In this document: piece after piece, positions 1 to 8,208 of the stretch | Layout of the letters: every line of letters begins with the position of its first letter | Numbering within the stretch: the first letter of the stretch is position 1 | Assembly: GCA_910586315.1 (NCBI GenBank) | Contig: CAJUIP010000003.1 | Span: 75,332-139,331, forward strand | Length of the DNA stretch: 64,000 nt | From: an uncultured Lachnospiraceae bacterium | GTDB lineage: Bacteria; Bacillota; Clostridia; Lachnospirales; Lachnospiraceae | Direction of reading: 5' to 3' | Notes under the pieces: model-generated | Told to the model about the DNA's origin: nothing | The model's input: only the letters and a program-made list of their open reading frames with translations | The model's database searches: none | Program-made: the position numbers and the translations under genes

Positions 1-749
1 TAGGTGATTCCTTTAAAATTCTTTCAAAAATAGAACCAGAATCTGTGGATATGATATTTGCAGACCCACCCTACTTTTTAAGCAATGACGGCATTACTTG
101 TCAAGGAGGGAAAATGGTTTCGGTAAACAAAGGCTCATGGGATAAGCTCTCAGAAAGTGGAACTAGCGTCGAGGAGAAACACAAGTTTAACAGAAAGTGG
201 ATTAAGCTATGTAAGAAAGTACTAAAGCCGAACGGCACGATTTGGATATCGGGAACATTACATAATATATATTCGATTGGTATGGCATTGGAGCAGGAAG
301 GCTTCAAGATAATTAACAACATAACATGGCAGAAAACGAATCCACCACCAAACTTAGCATGCCGATGCTTCACGCATTCTACAGAAACCATATTATGGGC
401 AAAGAAGAATGAAAAGAAGTCCCGGCATTTTTTTGATTATCATAAGATGAAAGAAATGAATGATGGCAAACAGATGAGGGACGTGTGGACAGGTGCATTA
501 ACCAAGCCTTCGGAGAAAACAGAGGGCAAACATCCTACACAAAAGCCGGAATATTTACTTGAGAAAATCGTATTAGCATCTACGAAAGAAGGACAAATTA
601 TACTGGATCCTTTTTGCGGTTCTGGAACTACCGGAGTAGAAGCTGTGCGATTTGGAAGGAAGTTTATTGGGATAGATGTAAGCGAAGAATATTTGGAGAT
701 ATCCAAAAAAAGACTAGAGAAGGTAGTGACAGATGCGAGAGAATATTGA
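1..749 (+). CDS. dpnA: DpnA-type GATC adenine methyltransferase (5' partial)
   Basis: This is the second methylase of a DpnII-type restriction-modification system; the family (M2.DpnII/DpnA) methylates adenine in GATC and can act on single-stranded DNA. The reading frame is open to the left edge: codons before the first ATG at 45 read GDSFKILSKIEPESVD, which matches the DpnA N-terminus, so the true start lies outside the window. Visible motifs are DPPY (catalytic motif IV) near the N-terminus, the HPTQKP segment, and FCGSGTT (AdoMet-binding motif I) near the C-terminus, the beta-class order. The restriction gene follows 26 bases downstream. The DNA is AT-rich compared with the rest of the window, which suggests transfer. 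A dpnM-type first methylase is expected just upstream but cannot be seen. Confidence 0.93.
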   Translation, partial: GDSFKILSKIEPESVDMIFADPPYFLSNDGITCQGGKMVSVNKGSWDKLSESGTSVEEKHKFNRKWIKLCKKVLKPNGTIWISGTLHNIYSIGMALEQEGFKIINNITWQKTNPPPNLACRCFTHSTETILWAKKNEKKSRHFFDYHKMKEMNDGKQMRDVWTGALTKPSEKTEGKHPTQKPEYLLEKIVLASTKEGQIILDPFCGSGTTGVEAVRFGRKFIGIDVSEEYLEISKKRLEKVVTDAREY

Positions 750-775
750 AATTGTAATACGAGGAGTGATAGTGA

Positions 776-1633
776 ATGAGAAATTTTGATGAATGGCTAA
801 GTAAGTTTAGGCCCAGTATATCGAGCTATGACTATTACATAGATTTTGAAAAGGTTGTAAAAAATGTTGAAAAGATTAAGGTAGAATTGAATATTTTGAA
901 TTCCTTGATTGGGTCAAAAAGTATTGAAAATGACTTTGAAAGAATTGTGTCTAAGTATCCTGAGACACTACAATGTATTCCATTGCTTCTGGCTGTGAGA
1001 GGATATGAAATCTACGCCCAGGATGAAGATGGCGCGTTCTTGTACAGTTTCAAAAATATGAATTATAGTGTGGAGCAGTATAAGGTATTCATGCGTAAGA
1101 CCGGATTATTTGATATGATTGCGAATCACTTGGTAAATAATCTTGTAGACTATGCTTTGGGTATTGAAACCGGATTGGATTCTAATGGGAGAAAAAATCG
1201 TGGTGGTCACCAAATGGAAGATTTAGTTGAGAGGTATATCGTGGCAGCAGGCTTTGAGAAAAATATAAATTACTTTAAGGAAATGTATCTTAAGGACATT
1301 GAAAAAAAGTGGAATATTGATTTATCAGCGCTTTCTAACCAGGGTAAGGCTGCTAAAAGATTTGATTTTGTAATAAAGACAGATAAAATGATTTATGGTA
1401 TAGAAACAAACTTTTATGGCGGGGGCGGTTCAAAACTTAATGAAACTGCGAGAAGTTATAAAATGCTTTCGCAGGAGGCGGATACTATAAAAGGCTTTAC
1501 TTTTGTATGGTTTACAGATGGAATTGGCTGGAAGAATGCCAGAGGTAATTTGAGAGAGACATTTGAGATCATGGAACATATTTATAGTATTAATGATATG
1601 GAAAATTGTATCATTAAGAAAATAATATTATGA
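776..1633 (+). CDS. dpnB: DpnII/MboI-type GATC restriction endonuclease
   Basis: This is the Type II restriction endonuclease partner of the upstream methylase, expected to cut unmethylated GATC. The 285-aa length matches R.DpnII. Recognisable family blocks are the N-terminal RNFDEWLS, NSLIGSK, the NHLVNNLVDYALG segment, NGRKNRGGHQMEDLV, and the catalytic region RFDFVIKT...YGIETNFYGGGGSKLNETARSYK, where the FDF aspartate and the ETN glutamate fit the PD-(D/E)xK core (with N in place of K, as in DpnII). ATG at 776 follows a GAGGAGTGATAGTGA Shine-Dalgarno region and is 26 bases from the methylase stop, so the two are cotranscribed. The gene looks intact. Specificity is inferred from the family, not tested. 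Confidence 0.93.
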   Translation: MRNFDEWLSKFRPSISSYDYYIDFEKVVKNVEKIKVELNILNSLIGSKSIENDFERIVSKYPETLQCIPLLLAVRGYEIYAQDEDGAFLYSFKNMNYSVEQYKVFMRKTGLFDMIANHLVNNLVDYALGIETGLDSNGRKNRGGHQMEDLVERYIVAAGFEKNINYFKEMYLKDIEKKWNIDLSALSNQGKAAKRFDFVIKTDKMIYGIETNFYGGGGSKLNETARSYKMLSQEADTIKGFTFVWFTDGIGWKNARGNLRETFEIMEHIYSINDMENCIIKKIIL

Positions 1634-1669
1634 TAAAGCATATTAATTTCAAGTACAGAGGAAAAGGAT

Positions 1670-1798
1670 ATGAATCAGAGAGATATCGAAACATTTAATA
1701 AAGCGGTTGAATCACTTAGACAGTATAGAAGATATGAGATTGTTGATGAAAATAACAATAATTTATTGGACGATTTATATGTAGACCCGATTGAATAA
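1670..1798 (+). CDS. Small ORF, probable N-terminal remnant (42 aa)
   Basis: A 42-residue ORF (MNQRDIETFNKAVESLRQ...) starts 36 bases after the endonuclease stop behind a good GAGGAAAAGGA ribosome-binding site and ends with LYVDPIE then TAA. The acidic, Asn-rich tail ending so abruptly looks like the first residues of a larger defence-type or ATPase protein cut short by a stop. I do not recognise the family with certainty. It belongs by position and base composition to the AT-rich restriction cassette. It may be a decayed third gene of the cassette or a true small protein. Confidence 0.4.
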   Translation: MNQRDIETFNKAVESLRQYRRYEIVDENNNNLLDDLYVDPIE

Positions 1799-1884
1799 CT
1801 TATGTTTGGAATACATAGTTAATAGTAAAGTACATCCCGATAACACAAAATGACAAGAGTGCTGTATCCGCTATAAAAAAATAC

Positions 1885-1913
1885 TTGCATCTTGCTCCAC
1901 AATGGTTTATAAT
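1885..1913 (+). promoter_or_regulatory. Promoter of the FMN-riboswitch/ribU transcript
   Basis: TTGCAT, 17-base spacer, TATAAT. It lies about 20 bases before the riboswitch aptamer and marks the end of the restriction cassette. Confidence 0.7.
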
Positions 1914-1930
1914 GACTAAGTAATTAAAAA

Positions 1931-2046
1931 TTGTTCTTCGGGGCGGGGCGTGATTCCCCACCGGCGGTTAAAGTCCGCGACCTGCTTTTTGCAGCTGATT
2001 TGGTGAAATTCCAAAACCGACAGTATAGTCTGGATGAGAGAAGAAA
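1931..2046 (+). ncRNA. FMN riboswitch (RFN element)
   Basis: The conserved RFN blocks are all present in order: TTCTTCGGGGCGGGG, ATTCCCCACCGGCGGT, AAGTCCGCGA, TGGTGAAATTCC, and CCGACAGTATAGTCTGGATG followed by AGAGAAGAA. It sits between a sigma-A-like promoter and an intrinsic terminator, upstream of a riboflavin transporter gene. It therefore most likely turns ribU off when FMN is plentiful by transcription termination. Confidence 0.97.
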
Positions 2047-2064
2047 TTGTGTGACAGGAGTATC

Positions 2065-2099
2065 AGCCCCGGACTTTTTGTATTGGTCCGGGCTTTTTG
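2065..2099 (+). terminator. Riboswitch-controlled intrinsic terminator
   Basis: The stem AGCCC(C)GGAC / GTCCGGGCT with one bulged C is followed by TTTTTG. It lies 18 bases after the aptamer and before ribU, as expected for the expression platform of the FMN riboswitch. Confidence 0.85.
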
Positions 2100-2205
2100 T
2101 TTCCCTGAAACCGGCCGGGTGGGGAGACAGAGAATTTCCCGGGCCGCAATTCCTCTGTATGTTATGTACAGCAAGAAGGACATGAATCTTAAGGAGGAAA
2201 CAAAA

Positions 2206-2853
2206 ATGAACCAAAACAAAGTCTTAAACGTAAGAAATGTTGTGTTAATCGGTATGTTTGGCGCTCTTGCGGCCGTATTGGAGGGATTTCAGATTTCCGT
2301 TCCTTTTGCGCCGCCGTTTTACAAGCTGGATTTTGCAGAGACTCCGATTTTAATCGGCGCATTCGCACTGGGTCCGGTTCCGGCTGTTTTAATGGAGTTG
2401 GTGAAAAACATTCTAAAGATTATTACCCAGGGAACTACCACTATGTACGTGGGTGATCTTGGCAACTTTATCGGCGGCTGCGCCTTTGTTCTCCCGGCGT
2501 CAATCCTCTACCAGAAAAACAAAACCAGAAAAACTGCAATCCGCGGTCTTGGCCTTTCGATTCTGTGTGCAGTTGTGGCGGCTGTGTTTGTAAACTGTTT
2601 CCTGACGATTCCCACCTATGCGAGACTGATGTTTGGCGACGTGGAAAGTATTATTTCCATGGGGACGGCCATTAATCCTGCGATTAAGGATATTTACACC
2701 TTTGCGCTGTTTGCTATCATTCCGTTTAACCTGTTGAAGTGCGGTTTAAATGCTTTTATCACCGCGCTTGTGTATAAGCGCGTCAGCGTGATTCTTCATT
2801 CCGGTGCGTCCGTGTCGGGAGCAAGTACTAGTACTAGAACAGCAGTAAAATAG
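2206..2853 (+). CDS. ribU: Riboflavin ECF transporter S component RibU
   Basis: This is the integral-membrane riboflavin-binding subunit of an energy-coupling-factor transporter; it works with the shared EcfA/A'/T module, which is not encoded here. The 215-aa protein is nearly all hydrophobic helices (about six), starting RNVVLIGMFGALAAVLEG and including PPFYKLDFAETPILIGAFALGP, typical of the ECF S-component family. The start at 2206 follows AAGGAGG with 7 bases of spacing; the longer reading frame back to 2047 would run through the riboswitch terminator and is rejected. Control by the upstream FMN riboswitch supports the riboflavin assignment. The C-terminal tail is Ser/Thr-rich and probably disordered. 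Confidence 0.93.
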   Translation: MNQNKVLNVRNVVLIGMFGALAAVLEGFQISVPFAPPFYKLDFAETPILIGAFALGPVPAVLMELVKNILKIITQGTTTMYVGDLGNFIGGCAFVLPASILYQKNKTRKTAIRGLGLSILCAVVAAVFVNCFLTIPTYARLMFGDVESIISMGTAINPAIKDIYTFALFAIIPFNLLKCGLNAFITALVYKRVSVILHSGASVSGASTSTRTAVK

Positions 2854-2902
2854 TAACAGACGGTACGGCTATGCAAAACAAGGCGAAAGGCAGGAGCGAA
2901 GT

Positions 2903-3700
2903 ATGGTACAGTATTACAGAGAACTGACAAGACTGGAAATGGAGGCTGTCGATAAAGAGGAAACTGTGGTGATGATTCCCATTGGCGCCCTGGAGCAGCA
3001 CGGAAATCAGTGCCCTCTGGGAACCGATGAAATCATTTCCGAGGCGACAGCCAGGAGAATCAAGGAAGCTCTGGACAGGGAAATTCCCGATTATCCCATG
3101 CTTATTTTTCCTCCCATTCCGGTGGGACTCAGCACAGAACACATAAATTTCTGCGGCTCCATTACCTTAAAACCGGATACGTTTTATCATATGCTTTACG
3201 ATATCTGCAAAGGCCTGCACCACCATGGGTTTAAGAAAATCGCCATGTTAAACTGCCACGGCGGCAATTCCCCCATTATTCAGGTTTTAAGCCGGGAGCT
3301 TAGAAGCGAGCTGGGTCTGGCCGTGTTTATCATTAACTGCGGCGCATTTTTCGGAAATCAGGCAGTGAAAGACACGGTGACTCCGGGAAATATATGGGAT
3401 TTTCATGGCGGTGAGATGGAGACTTCCATGGTCCTAGCGGAGCGGCCGGAGCTTGTGAAGCTCGAGACCTCTGAAGCTGGAATCCCGAAAAAATTCATGG
3501 GAAACAAGACCTTTACCGTATATGGCCCCATTACGATCGGCTGGGTGTCTGAGGAGTGGGTGACAGAGGACGGAAAGCCCATCGGAATCGGCGGCGACCC
3601 CAAAGGAGCCACGGCCGAAAAGGGCAATCAGATTTATGACAGCTTTGTGGAGTCCATTGTGGCCGGACTTAAGGAAATCAGGCGGTGGAAAGATCGGTGA
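2903..3700 (+). CDS. Creatininase-family amidohydrolase
   Basis: A 265-aa member of the creatininase / creatinine amidohydrolase family, metal-dependent amidases that include creatininase, the riboflavin-pathway ArfB-like enzymes and MftE-type peptidases. The family metal ligands are visible: the glutamate of IGALEQHGNQCPLGTDE with its His and Asp, the NCHGGNSP motif near residue 112, and DFHGGEMETS near residue 160. No signal peptide is present, so it is cytoplasmic. It follows ribU by 49 bases and has its own CAGGAG Shine-Dalgarno sequence. Linkage to ribU makes a role in flavin or formamide metabolism possible, but the substrate cannot be read from the sequence. Confidence 0.85.
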   Translation: MVQYYRELTRLEMEAVDKEETVVMIPIGALEQHGNQCPLGTDEIISEATARRIKEALDREIPDYPMLIFPPIPVGLSTEHINFCGSITLKPDTFYHMLYDICKGLHHHGFKKIAMLNCHGGNSPIIQVLSRELRSELGLAVFIINCGAFFGNQAVKDTVTPGNIWDFHGGEMETSMVLAERPELVKLETSEAGIPKKFMGNKTFTVYGPITIGWVSEEWVTEDGKPIGIGGDPKGATAEKGNQIYDSFVESIVAGLKEIRRWKDR

Positions 3701-3780
3701 AGAAGGAACGAGAGAAAGACTGCACAATAAGGATTGCAAGTGGTTTTCGGTTGTGCTAAACTAAATAAAACTCAGAAGAA

Positions 3781-3816
3781 TGAGCACCAGCGGGTTGTTT
3801 GCGCCCCTGGTGCTCA
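3781..3816. repeat. Inverted repeat after creatininase gene
   Basis: A perfect 10-bp stem (TGAGCACCAG / CTGGTGCTCA) with a 16-base loop lies 80 bases after the creatininase stop. There is no T-run on either side, so it is at best a weak terminator or a transcript-stabilising hairpin. Confidence 0.5.
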
Positions 3817-3845
3817 TCATGCCATAAAAGAAGCTGACAGAATAA

Positions 3846-4913
3846 ATGGGAATCAATATGAAAACGAAGATAATTAAAATTGCTGATAAAAATCAGGTTT
3901 GTGATGAGGAACTTCTGGAAGCGGCCGGGATCTTAAAAAAGGGCGGTCTGGTGGCCTTTCCGACAGAGACCGTATACGGACTTGGAGCCAACGCCCTGGA
4001 TGAGACGGCTGCAAAGAAAATTTATGCGGCGAAGGGCCGTCCGTCGGATAATCCGCTAATTGCTCATATTTCCTGTATGGAAGAACTGCCGGGCCTTGTG
4101 GAGGAAATTCCGGAGGCGGGGAGAAAGTTGGCGGAAAAATTCTGGCCGGGGCCCCTAACCATGATTTTTCCTAAAAAATCCGTGGTGCCATACGAAACGA
4201 CAGGAGGTCTTGACACCGTGGCTGTGCGGATGCCCTCGGACCCGGTGGCCAACCGGCTCATTAAGCTGGCCGGGATTCCGGTGGCAGCTCCCAGCGCCAA
4301 TACATCCGGACGGCCAAGCCCCACGAGGGCGGAGCATGTGATGGAGGACATGGACGGAAAAATTGAGATGATCATTGACGGCGGAGAAGTGGGAATCGGT
4401 GTGGAGTCCACCATCGTGGATGTGTCCGGTGCAGCGCCGACACTTTTAAGACCCGGCGCCGTTACCATGGAAATGCTTTGCGGGACCCTTGGCAGGGTGG
4501 ATGTGGACCCAGCGATTCTGGGGCCTGTGAGTGCTGATGTGAAGCCTAAGGCGCCGGGAATGAAATACCGTCACTATGCACCGAGAGCGGATATGGTTCT
4601 GGTGGAGGGAGAGATGGAGCAGGTGGCAGCGTACATCAACCGGGAGGCCGGGAAGGCGAGGGAGGCCGGGAAGCGTGTGGGAATCATCTGTACCAGAGAA
4701 AGCCGGGACTATTATCCGGAGGGATTTCTGGAAATCATAGGAAGCCGGGAGAATGAGGAAACGGTGGCCCATAACCTGTTTGCTGTTCTCCGTGATTTCG
4801 ATGAGCGGCAGGTGGATTGTATTTTTTCGGAGAGCTTTTCCAGAGACAGCTTGGGACAGGCCATTATGAACCGCCTTTGCAAGGCGGCGGGGTACCATAT
4901 TGTAAAAGTATAA
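3846..4913 (+). CDS. L-threonylcarbamoyladenylate synthase (Sua5/TsaC)
   Basis: The enzyme makes threonylcarbamoyl-AMP from threonine, bicarbonate and ATP, the first step of the t6A37 modification of ANN-decoding tRNAs. At 355 aa it is the long Sua5 form. Residues about 15-205 form the YrdC/TsaC domain (FPTETVYGLGANA, KGRPSDNPL, PGPLTMI, VAVRMPSDP, APSANTSGRPSPT, GVESTIVDV), and residues about 215-355 are the Sua5 C-terminal domain with the linker APGMKYRHYAP. ATG at 3846 or 3858 are both possible. It leads a run of closely spaced housekeeping genes. Confidence 0.95.
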   Translation: MGINMKTKIIKIADKNQVCDEELLEAAGILKKGGLVAFPTETVYGLGANALDETAAKKIYAAKGRPSDNPLIAHISCMEELPGLVEEIPEAGRKLAEKFWPGPLTMIFPKKSVVPYETTGGLDTVAVRMPSDPVANRLIKLAGIPVAAPSANTSGRPSPTRAEHVMEDMDGKIEMIIDGGEVGIGVESTIVDVSGAAPTLLRPGAVTMEMLCGTLGRVDVDPAILGPVSADVKPKAPGMKYRHYAPRADMVLVEGEMEQVAAYINREAGKAREAGKRVGIICTRESRDYYPEGFLEIIGSRENEETVAHNLFAVLRDFDERQVDCIFSESFSRDSLGQAIMNRLCKAAGYHIVKV

Positions 4914-4933
4914 ACCTTTGAGGAGGAGAAAAT

Positions 4934-5422
4934 ATGTCGGCAAAGAGAAATGGATATATCACGTGGGACGAATATTTTATGGGAGTCGCAAAACTGTCAG
5001 CCATGCGTTCCAAGGACCCTAGTACACAAGTGGGAGCCTGTATTGTGAGCGGGGACAATAAGATTTTGTCCATGGGCTATAACGGATTTCCGAATGGATG
5101 CTCGGACGATGAATTTCCGTGGGACAAGGAAGAAAATGACCCCTATGATGAGAAATATTATTATGTGACCCACAGTGAGCTGAATGCTATTTTAAATTAC
5201 CGGGGCGGCAGCCTGGAGGGCAGCAAGCTTTACGTGACCCTGTTTCCCTGCAACGAATGCGCCAAAGCTATTATTCAGGCCGGAATCAAGACGATTGTGT
5301 ATGAGAGCGATAAATACGCCGATTCCTCCGCCACCAGGGCGTCCAAACGGATGTTAAATGCGGCGGGAGTCCGGTATTACCAGTATCATTCCACCGGAAG
5401 AAAGATTGAATATTATGTGTAG
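4934..5422 (+). CDS. dCMP deaminase (ComEB-like)
   Basis: A 162-aa zinc-dependent cytidine/deoxycytidylate deaminase that converts dCMP to dUMP for thymidylate synthesis. The catalytic motif is THSELNAI (His zinc ligand and Glu proton shuttle), and the zinc cysteines are in FPCNECAKAI. The N-terminal KRNGYITWDEYFMGVAKLSAMRSKDPSTQVGA block is typical of the dCMP deaminase branch. AGGAGGAG lies 7 bases before the ATG. It is 20 bases downstream of the Sua5 gene and 12 bases upstream of the radical SAM gene, so all three are probably cotranscribed. Confidence 0.93.
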   Translation: MSAKRNGYITWDEYFMGVAKLSAMRSKDPSTQVGACIVSGDNKILSMGYNGFPNGCSDDEFPWDKEENDPYDEKYYYVTHSELNAILNYRGGSLEGSKLYVTLFPCNECAKAIIQAGIKTIVYESDKYADSSATRASKRMLNAAGVRYYQYHSTGRKIEYYV

Positions 5423-5434
5423 CGGAGTCACGGC

Positions 5435-7231
5435 ATGAAATTTTTACTGGCAGCCATAAACGCAAAATACATCCATTCCAATCTGGCAGTGTACAGTCTG
5501 CGGGCCTTTGCGAATGCTCATGTGCCCGGCGCGGACATCGAAATTGGCGAGTATACCATCAATCATCAAATGGACCATATTTTGCGGGATATTTACAGAA
5601 GAAAGCCGGATTTTATCGGTTTTTCCTGCTATATCTGGAACATTTCTTATGTGCTGGAACTGGTGAGAGACCTTCATAAGGTGCTGCCGGAACTGGAAAT
5701 TTGGATGGGCGGCCCGGAGGTGTCCTATGATGCCGGGGAGCTCCTTTCTAATGAGCCGGAGATCCGCGGCGTCATGCGCGGCGAAGGAGAACTTACCTTT
5801 ACGGAGGTGGTGAAAGCCTATATGACCGGGAAGGGATGGAATCTTAAGACCGAACAGCTTCTTTCCGGCACGGCGGGGATTACGTACCGGGCCGGAGATA
5901 TCCGGGAAACCATGCCGCAGAGATTCCTTGCCATGGATGAAATTCCCTTTCCTTATAAGGATATGACCGGTTTCGAAAACAGGATTGTTTATTACGAAAG
6001 CAGCCGGGGCTGTCCCTTTTCCTGCAGCTACTGTCTGTCGTCCATTGATAAAGCCGTCCGCTTCCGGAGTCTTTCTCTTGTGAAGCAGGAGCTGGATTTC
6101 TTCCTGGATCATAAGGTCCCTCAGGTAAAATTTGTGGACAGGACCTTTAACTGTAAACGGGATCATACGCTCGAAATCTGGCGCCATATCATGGAGCATG
6201 ATAATGGAATCACCAATTTCCATTTTGAAGTGTCGGCGGATCTTTTTGACGAGGAAGAGCTTGAGGCCATAGCCCGCATGCGTCCCGGCCTGATTCAGCT
6301 TGAAATTGGCGTTCAGTCCACGAACCCGGATACCATAACGGAAATCAGACGGAAAATGAACCTGGACCGCTTAAAAGCCGCTGTCTCCAGAGTCCATGGA
6401 TACAGGAATACCCATCAGCACCTGGATCTAATCGCAGGTCTGCCCCATGAGGGAATGGACTCCTTTTTAAGGTCCTTTGACGACGTATACCGCATGGAGC
6501 CGGACCAGCTTCAGCTTGGCTTTTTAAAGGTCCTGAAGGGTTCCTATATGGCCGAACAGGTCAAAGACTACGGCCTGCGTTACCGGGCGGTTCCGCCCTA
6601 TGAGGTATTGTCCACCAGGTGGCTTTCCTATGGGGATGTCATCCGCCTTAAGGAGATGGAGGAGATGGTGGAAGTGCATTATAACAGCGGACAGTTCAAA
6701 CGCACCCTGGCGCTTTTGTGGCGGGAATTTCCTGCCCCGTCAGTCATGTTTCTTTCCCTGGCCGGTTATTATGCGGCGCACGGGCTGTTCGGGCCAAGCC
6801 AAAGCCGGATTGCAAGATATGAAATTTTGTATGGGTTTATAAAAACGCAGTTTGCCGGAGAGAAAGAAAAGCTGTCTGCATTCCGGGACAGCCTGATGTT
6901 TGATCTGTATCTTCGGGAAAATGCCAAAAGCCGGCCGTCCTTTGCCATGGACCAGACGCCTTTTAAAAGACATATCCGGGAGTTTTTCGTGCTGGAGGAG
7001 GAACAACCCCGCTGGCTTTTGGGCTATGAAGGCTATGACAGCAGACAGACAAGCAAAATGGCCCATCTGGAGGCTATGGAGGACGGAAGCTTTCTTTTAT
7101 TTGATTATAAAAACCGTGATCCCCTGGATAAAAACGCGGCGGCCATGCGGTTTTCATATACGGAAAATAAAAACTCCAGGGTGTCTGGATTCGGAGCGTG
7201 GAATCAATTACCGCTTTTTTCTGAATTATGA
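5435..7231 (+). CDS. B12-binding-domain radical SAM protein (DUF4080 type)
   Basis: A 598-aa radical SAM enzyme with an N-terminal cobalamin-binding Rossmann domain (about residues 1-150, with NAKYIHSNLAVYSLR and WMGGPEVSYD) and a radical SAM core. The 4Fe-4S cluster ligands are in the CxxxCxxC motif of SSRGCPFSCSYCLSS near residue 195. The C-terminal part of about 200 aa, with the LLGYEG and FDYKNRDPL segments, resembles DUF4080. This family is widespread in Clostridia but its substrate is unknown; related enzymes are methyltransferases or methylthiotransferases. It is located 12 bases after the dCMP deaminase gene. It could need cobalamin, whose supply may be tied to the riboswitch-controlled transporter at 46-51 kb (inference). 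Confidence 0.88.
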   Translation: MKFLLAAINAKYIHSNLAVYSLRAFANAHVPGADIEIGEYTINHQMDHILRDIYRRKPDFIGFSCYIWNISYVLELVRDLHKVLPELEIWMGGPEVSYDAGELLSNEPEIRGVMRGEGELTFTEVVKAYMTGKGWNLKTEQLLSGTAGITYRAGDIRETMPQRFLAMDEIPFPYKDMTGFENRIVYYESSRGCPFSCSYCLSSIDKAVRFRSLSLVKQELDFFLDHKVPQVKFVDRTFNCKRDHTLEIWRHIMEHDNGITNFHFEVSADLFDEEELEAIARMRPGLIQLEIGVQSTNPDTITEIRRKMNLDRLKAAVSRVHGYRNTHQHLDLIAGLPHEGMDSFLRSFDDVYRMEPDQLQLGFLKVLKGSYMAEQVKDYGLRYRAVPPYEVLSTRWLSYGDVIRLKEMEEMVEVHYNSGQFKRTLALLWREFPAPSVMFLSLAGYYAAHGLFGPSQSRIARYEILYGFIKTQFAGEKEKLSAFRDSLMFDLYLRENAKSRPSFAMDQTPFKRHIREFFVLEEEQPRWLLGYEGYDSRQTSKMAHLEAMEDGSFLLFDYKNRDPLDKNAAAMRFSYTENKNSRVSGFGAWNQLPLFSEL

Positions 7232-7293
7232 AACCCTATGGAGGAGATGAGAAAACTCTGAGTGCCATAAAAAGAAAGGCTGGTGGCAGAAAT

Positions 7294-8031
7294 ATGACGA
7301 ATTCCTATGTGGCTGTGGATCTGGAGACCACGGGAATCGGGGCGAAAAAAGAAAAAATTACAGAAATTGCCATGGTAAAAGCAGTGGACGGCCAGGTGAC
7401 GGATACGTTTCATACTTTAATCAATCCCCACAGAAAAATTCCGGAAGAAATTGTAAAGCTTACGGGAATTGACGATGAGATGGTGAAGGATGCGCCGGGG
7501 ATAGAGATCGTTATGCCAAAGGTAATCCGGTTTTGCGAGGGATTTCCGATTCTGGGGCACCAGGTCATTTTTGACTACGGGTTTTTGAAGCAGGCGGCAG
7601 TAAACCAGAAGCTGGAGTTTGAAAAAGAGGGAATTGATACCCTGAAAATCTGCCGGACGGTGATGCCTGCGGAAGAAAAGAAAAATCTGGGAGCGGCCTG
7701 TGCGTATTTTGGCATCCATCCGGATACTGCCCACCGGGCTTTGTCGGATGCCATGGCAGCTCATCTTCTCTATACGGAGATGAAAAAGCGCTTCGGAGAA
7801 GAAAAAAACGAGCTTTTTGAAGCAAGATCTCTGCAATATAAGGCAAAAAAGGAAAAACTTGCTACAAAAAGGCAAAAACAACACTTGCAGGATTTAGTAA
7901 AATATCATAGAATAAACGTGGCTGTCCAGATTGAGCATATGTCCGGAAATGAAATTTCGAGAATGATCGACAAAATTATTTTGAACTATGGACGGATTCC
8001 GAAAAAACAAGGAGGACAGAGGCAGGGATAA
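7294..8031 (+). CDS. DEDDh 3'-5' exonuclease (DNA Pol III epsilon-like)
   Basis: A 245-aa exonuclease of the DnaQ/PolC-proofreading superfamily. The DEDDh residues are visible: VAVDLETTG (Exo I, D and E), GHQVIFDYGFL (Exo II, D), and HRALSDAMAAH (Exo III, H and D). The C-terminal 70 residues are Lys/Glu-rich and probably helical. I placed the start at ATG 7294 because the family begins right at the strand before Exo I; the longer frame from 7228 begins without a good ribosome-binding site inside the intergenic gap. It may proofread or process DNA or RNA ends; it is a stand-alone domain and not PolC. Confidence 0.87.
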   Translation: MTNSYVAVDLETTGIGAKKEKITEIAMVKAVDGQVTDTFHTLINPHRKIPEEIVKLTGIDDEMVKDAPGIEIVMPKVIRFCEGFPILGHQVIFDYGFLKQAAVNQKLEFEKEGIDTLKICRTVMPAEEKKNLGAACAYFGIHPDTAHRALSDAMAAHLLYTEMKKRFGEEKNELFEARSLQYKAKKEKLATKRQKQHLQDLVKYHRINVAVQIEHMSGNEISRMIDKIILNYGRIPKKQGGQRQG

Positions 8032-8074
8032 TTTTCTGAAATCGAGATAAAATGAAATAAAAGAGGTGAATGCT

Positions 8075-8191
8075 TTGCTAAATTTAAATGATAAGAAGAC
8101 GAGAAAAATTTTTTCGACGGTGGTCATCGTGATTGTTGTTCTGGCAATGGTTCTTCCGATGGTTTTAGGATCTTTATTATCTGTTATTTAG
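8075..8191 (+). CDS. Small single-span membrane protein (38 aa, TTG start)
   Basis: A 38-residue ORF starts with TTG behind an AAGAGGTGAA ribosome-binding site and reads a short basic head (NDKKTRKIF) followed by about 24 hydrophobic residues (STVVIVIVVLAMVLPMVLGSLLSVI). This is the shape of a one-helix membrane protein with N-in topology. It is 17 bases before the VanW-family gene and probably cotranscribed with it. I know of no named family; the clear start signal and the charge-then-helix pattern support a real gene. Confidence 0.6.
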   Translation: MLNLNDKKTRKIFSTVVIVIVVLAMVLPMVLGSLLSVI

Positions 8192-8208
8192 AATAAAAGG
8201 AGAAAATT

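Noticed and set aside
2047..2205. Upstream extension of the ribU reading frame
   Set aside because: It runs through the riboswitch terminator; ATG 2206 has a proper ribosome-binding site and starts at the typical S-component N-terminus.
3781..3816. Inverted repeat as a rho-independent terminator
   Set aside because: The stem is strong but neither side has a T-run; kept only as an inverted repeat.
5444..6223. 259-aa antisense ORF in the radical SAM gene
   Set aside because: Shadow of a clear gene with complete motifs; no start signal and an unlikely composition.
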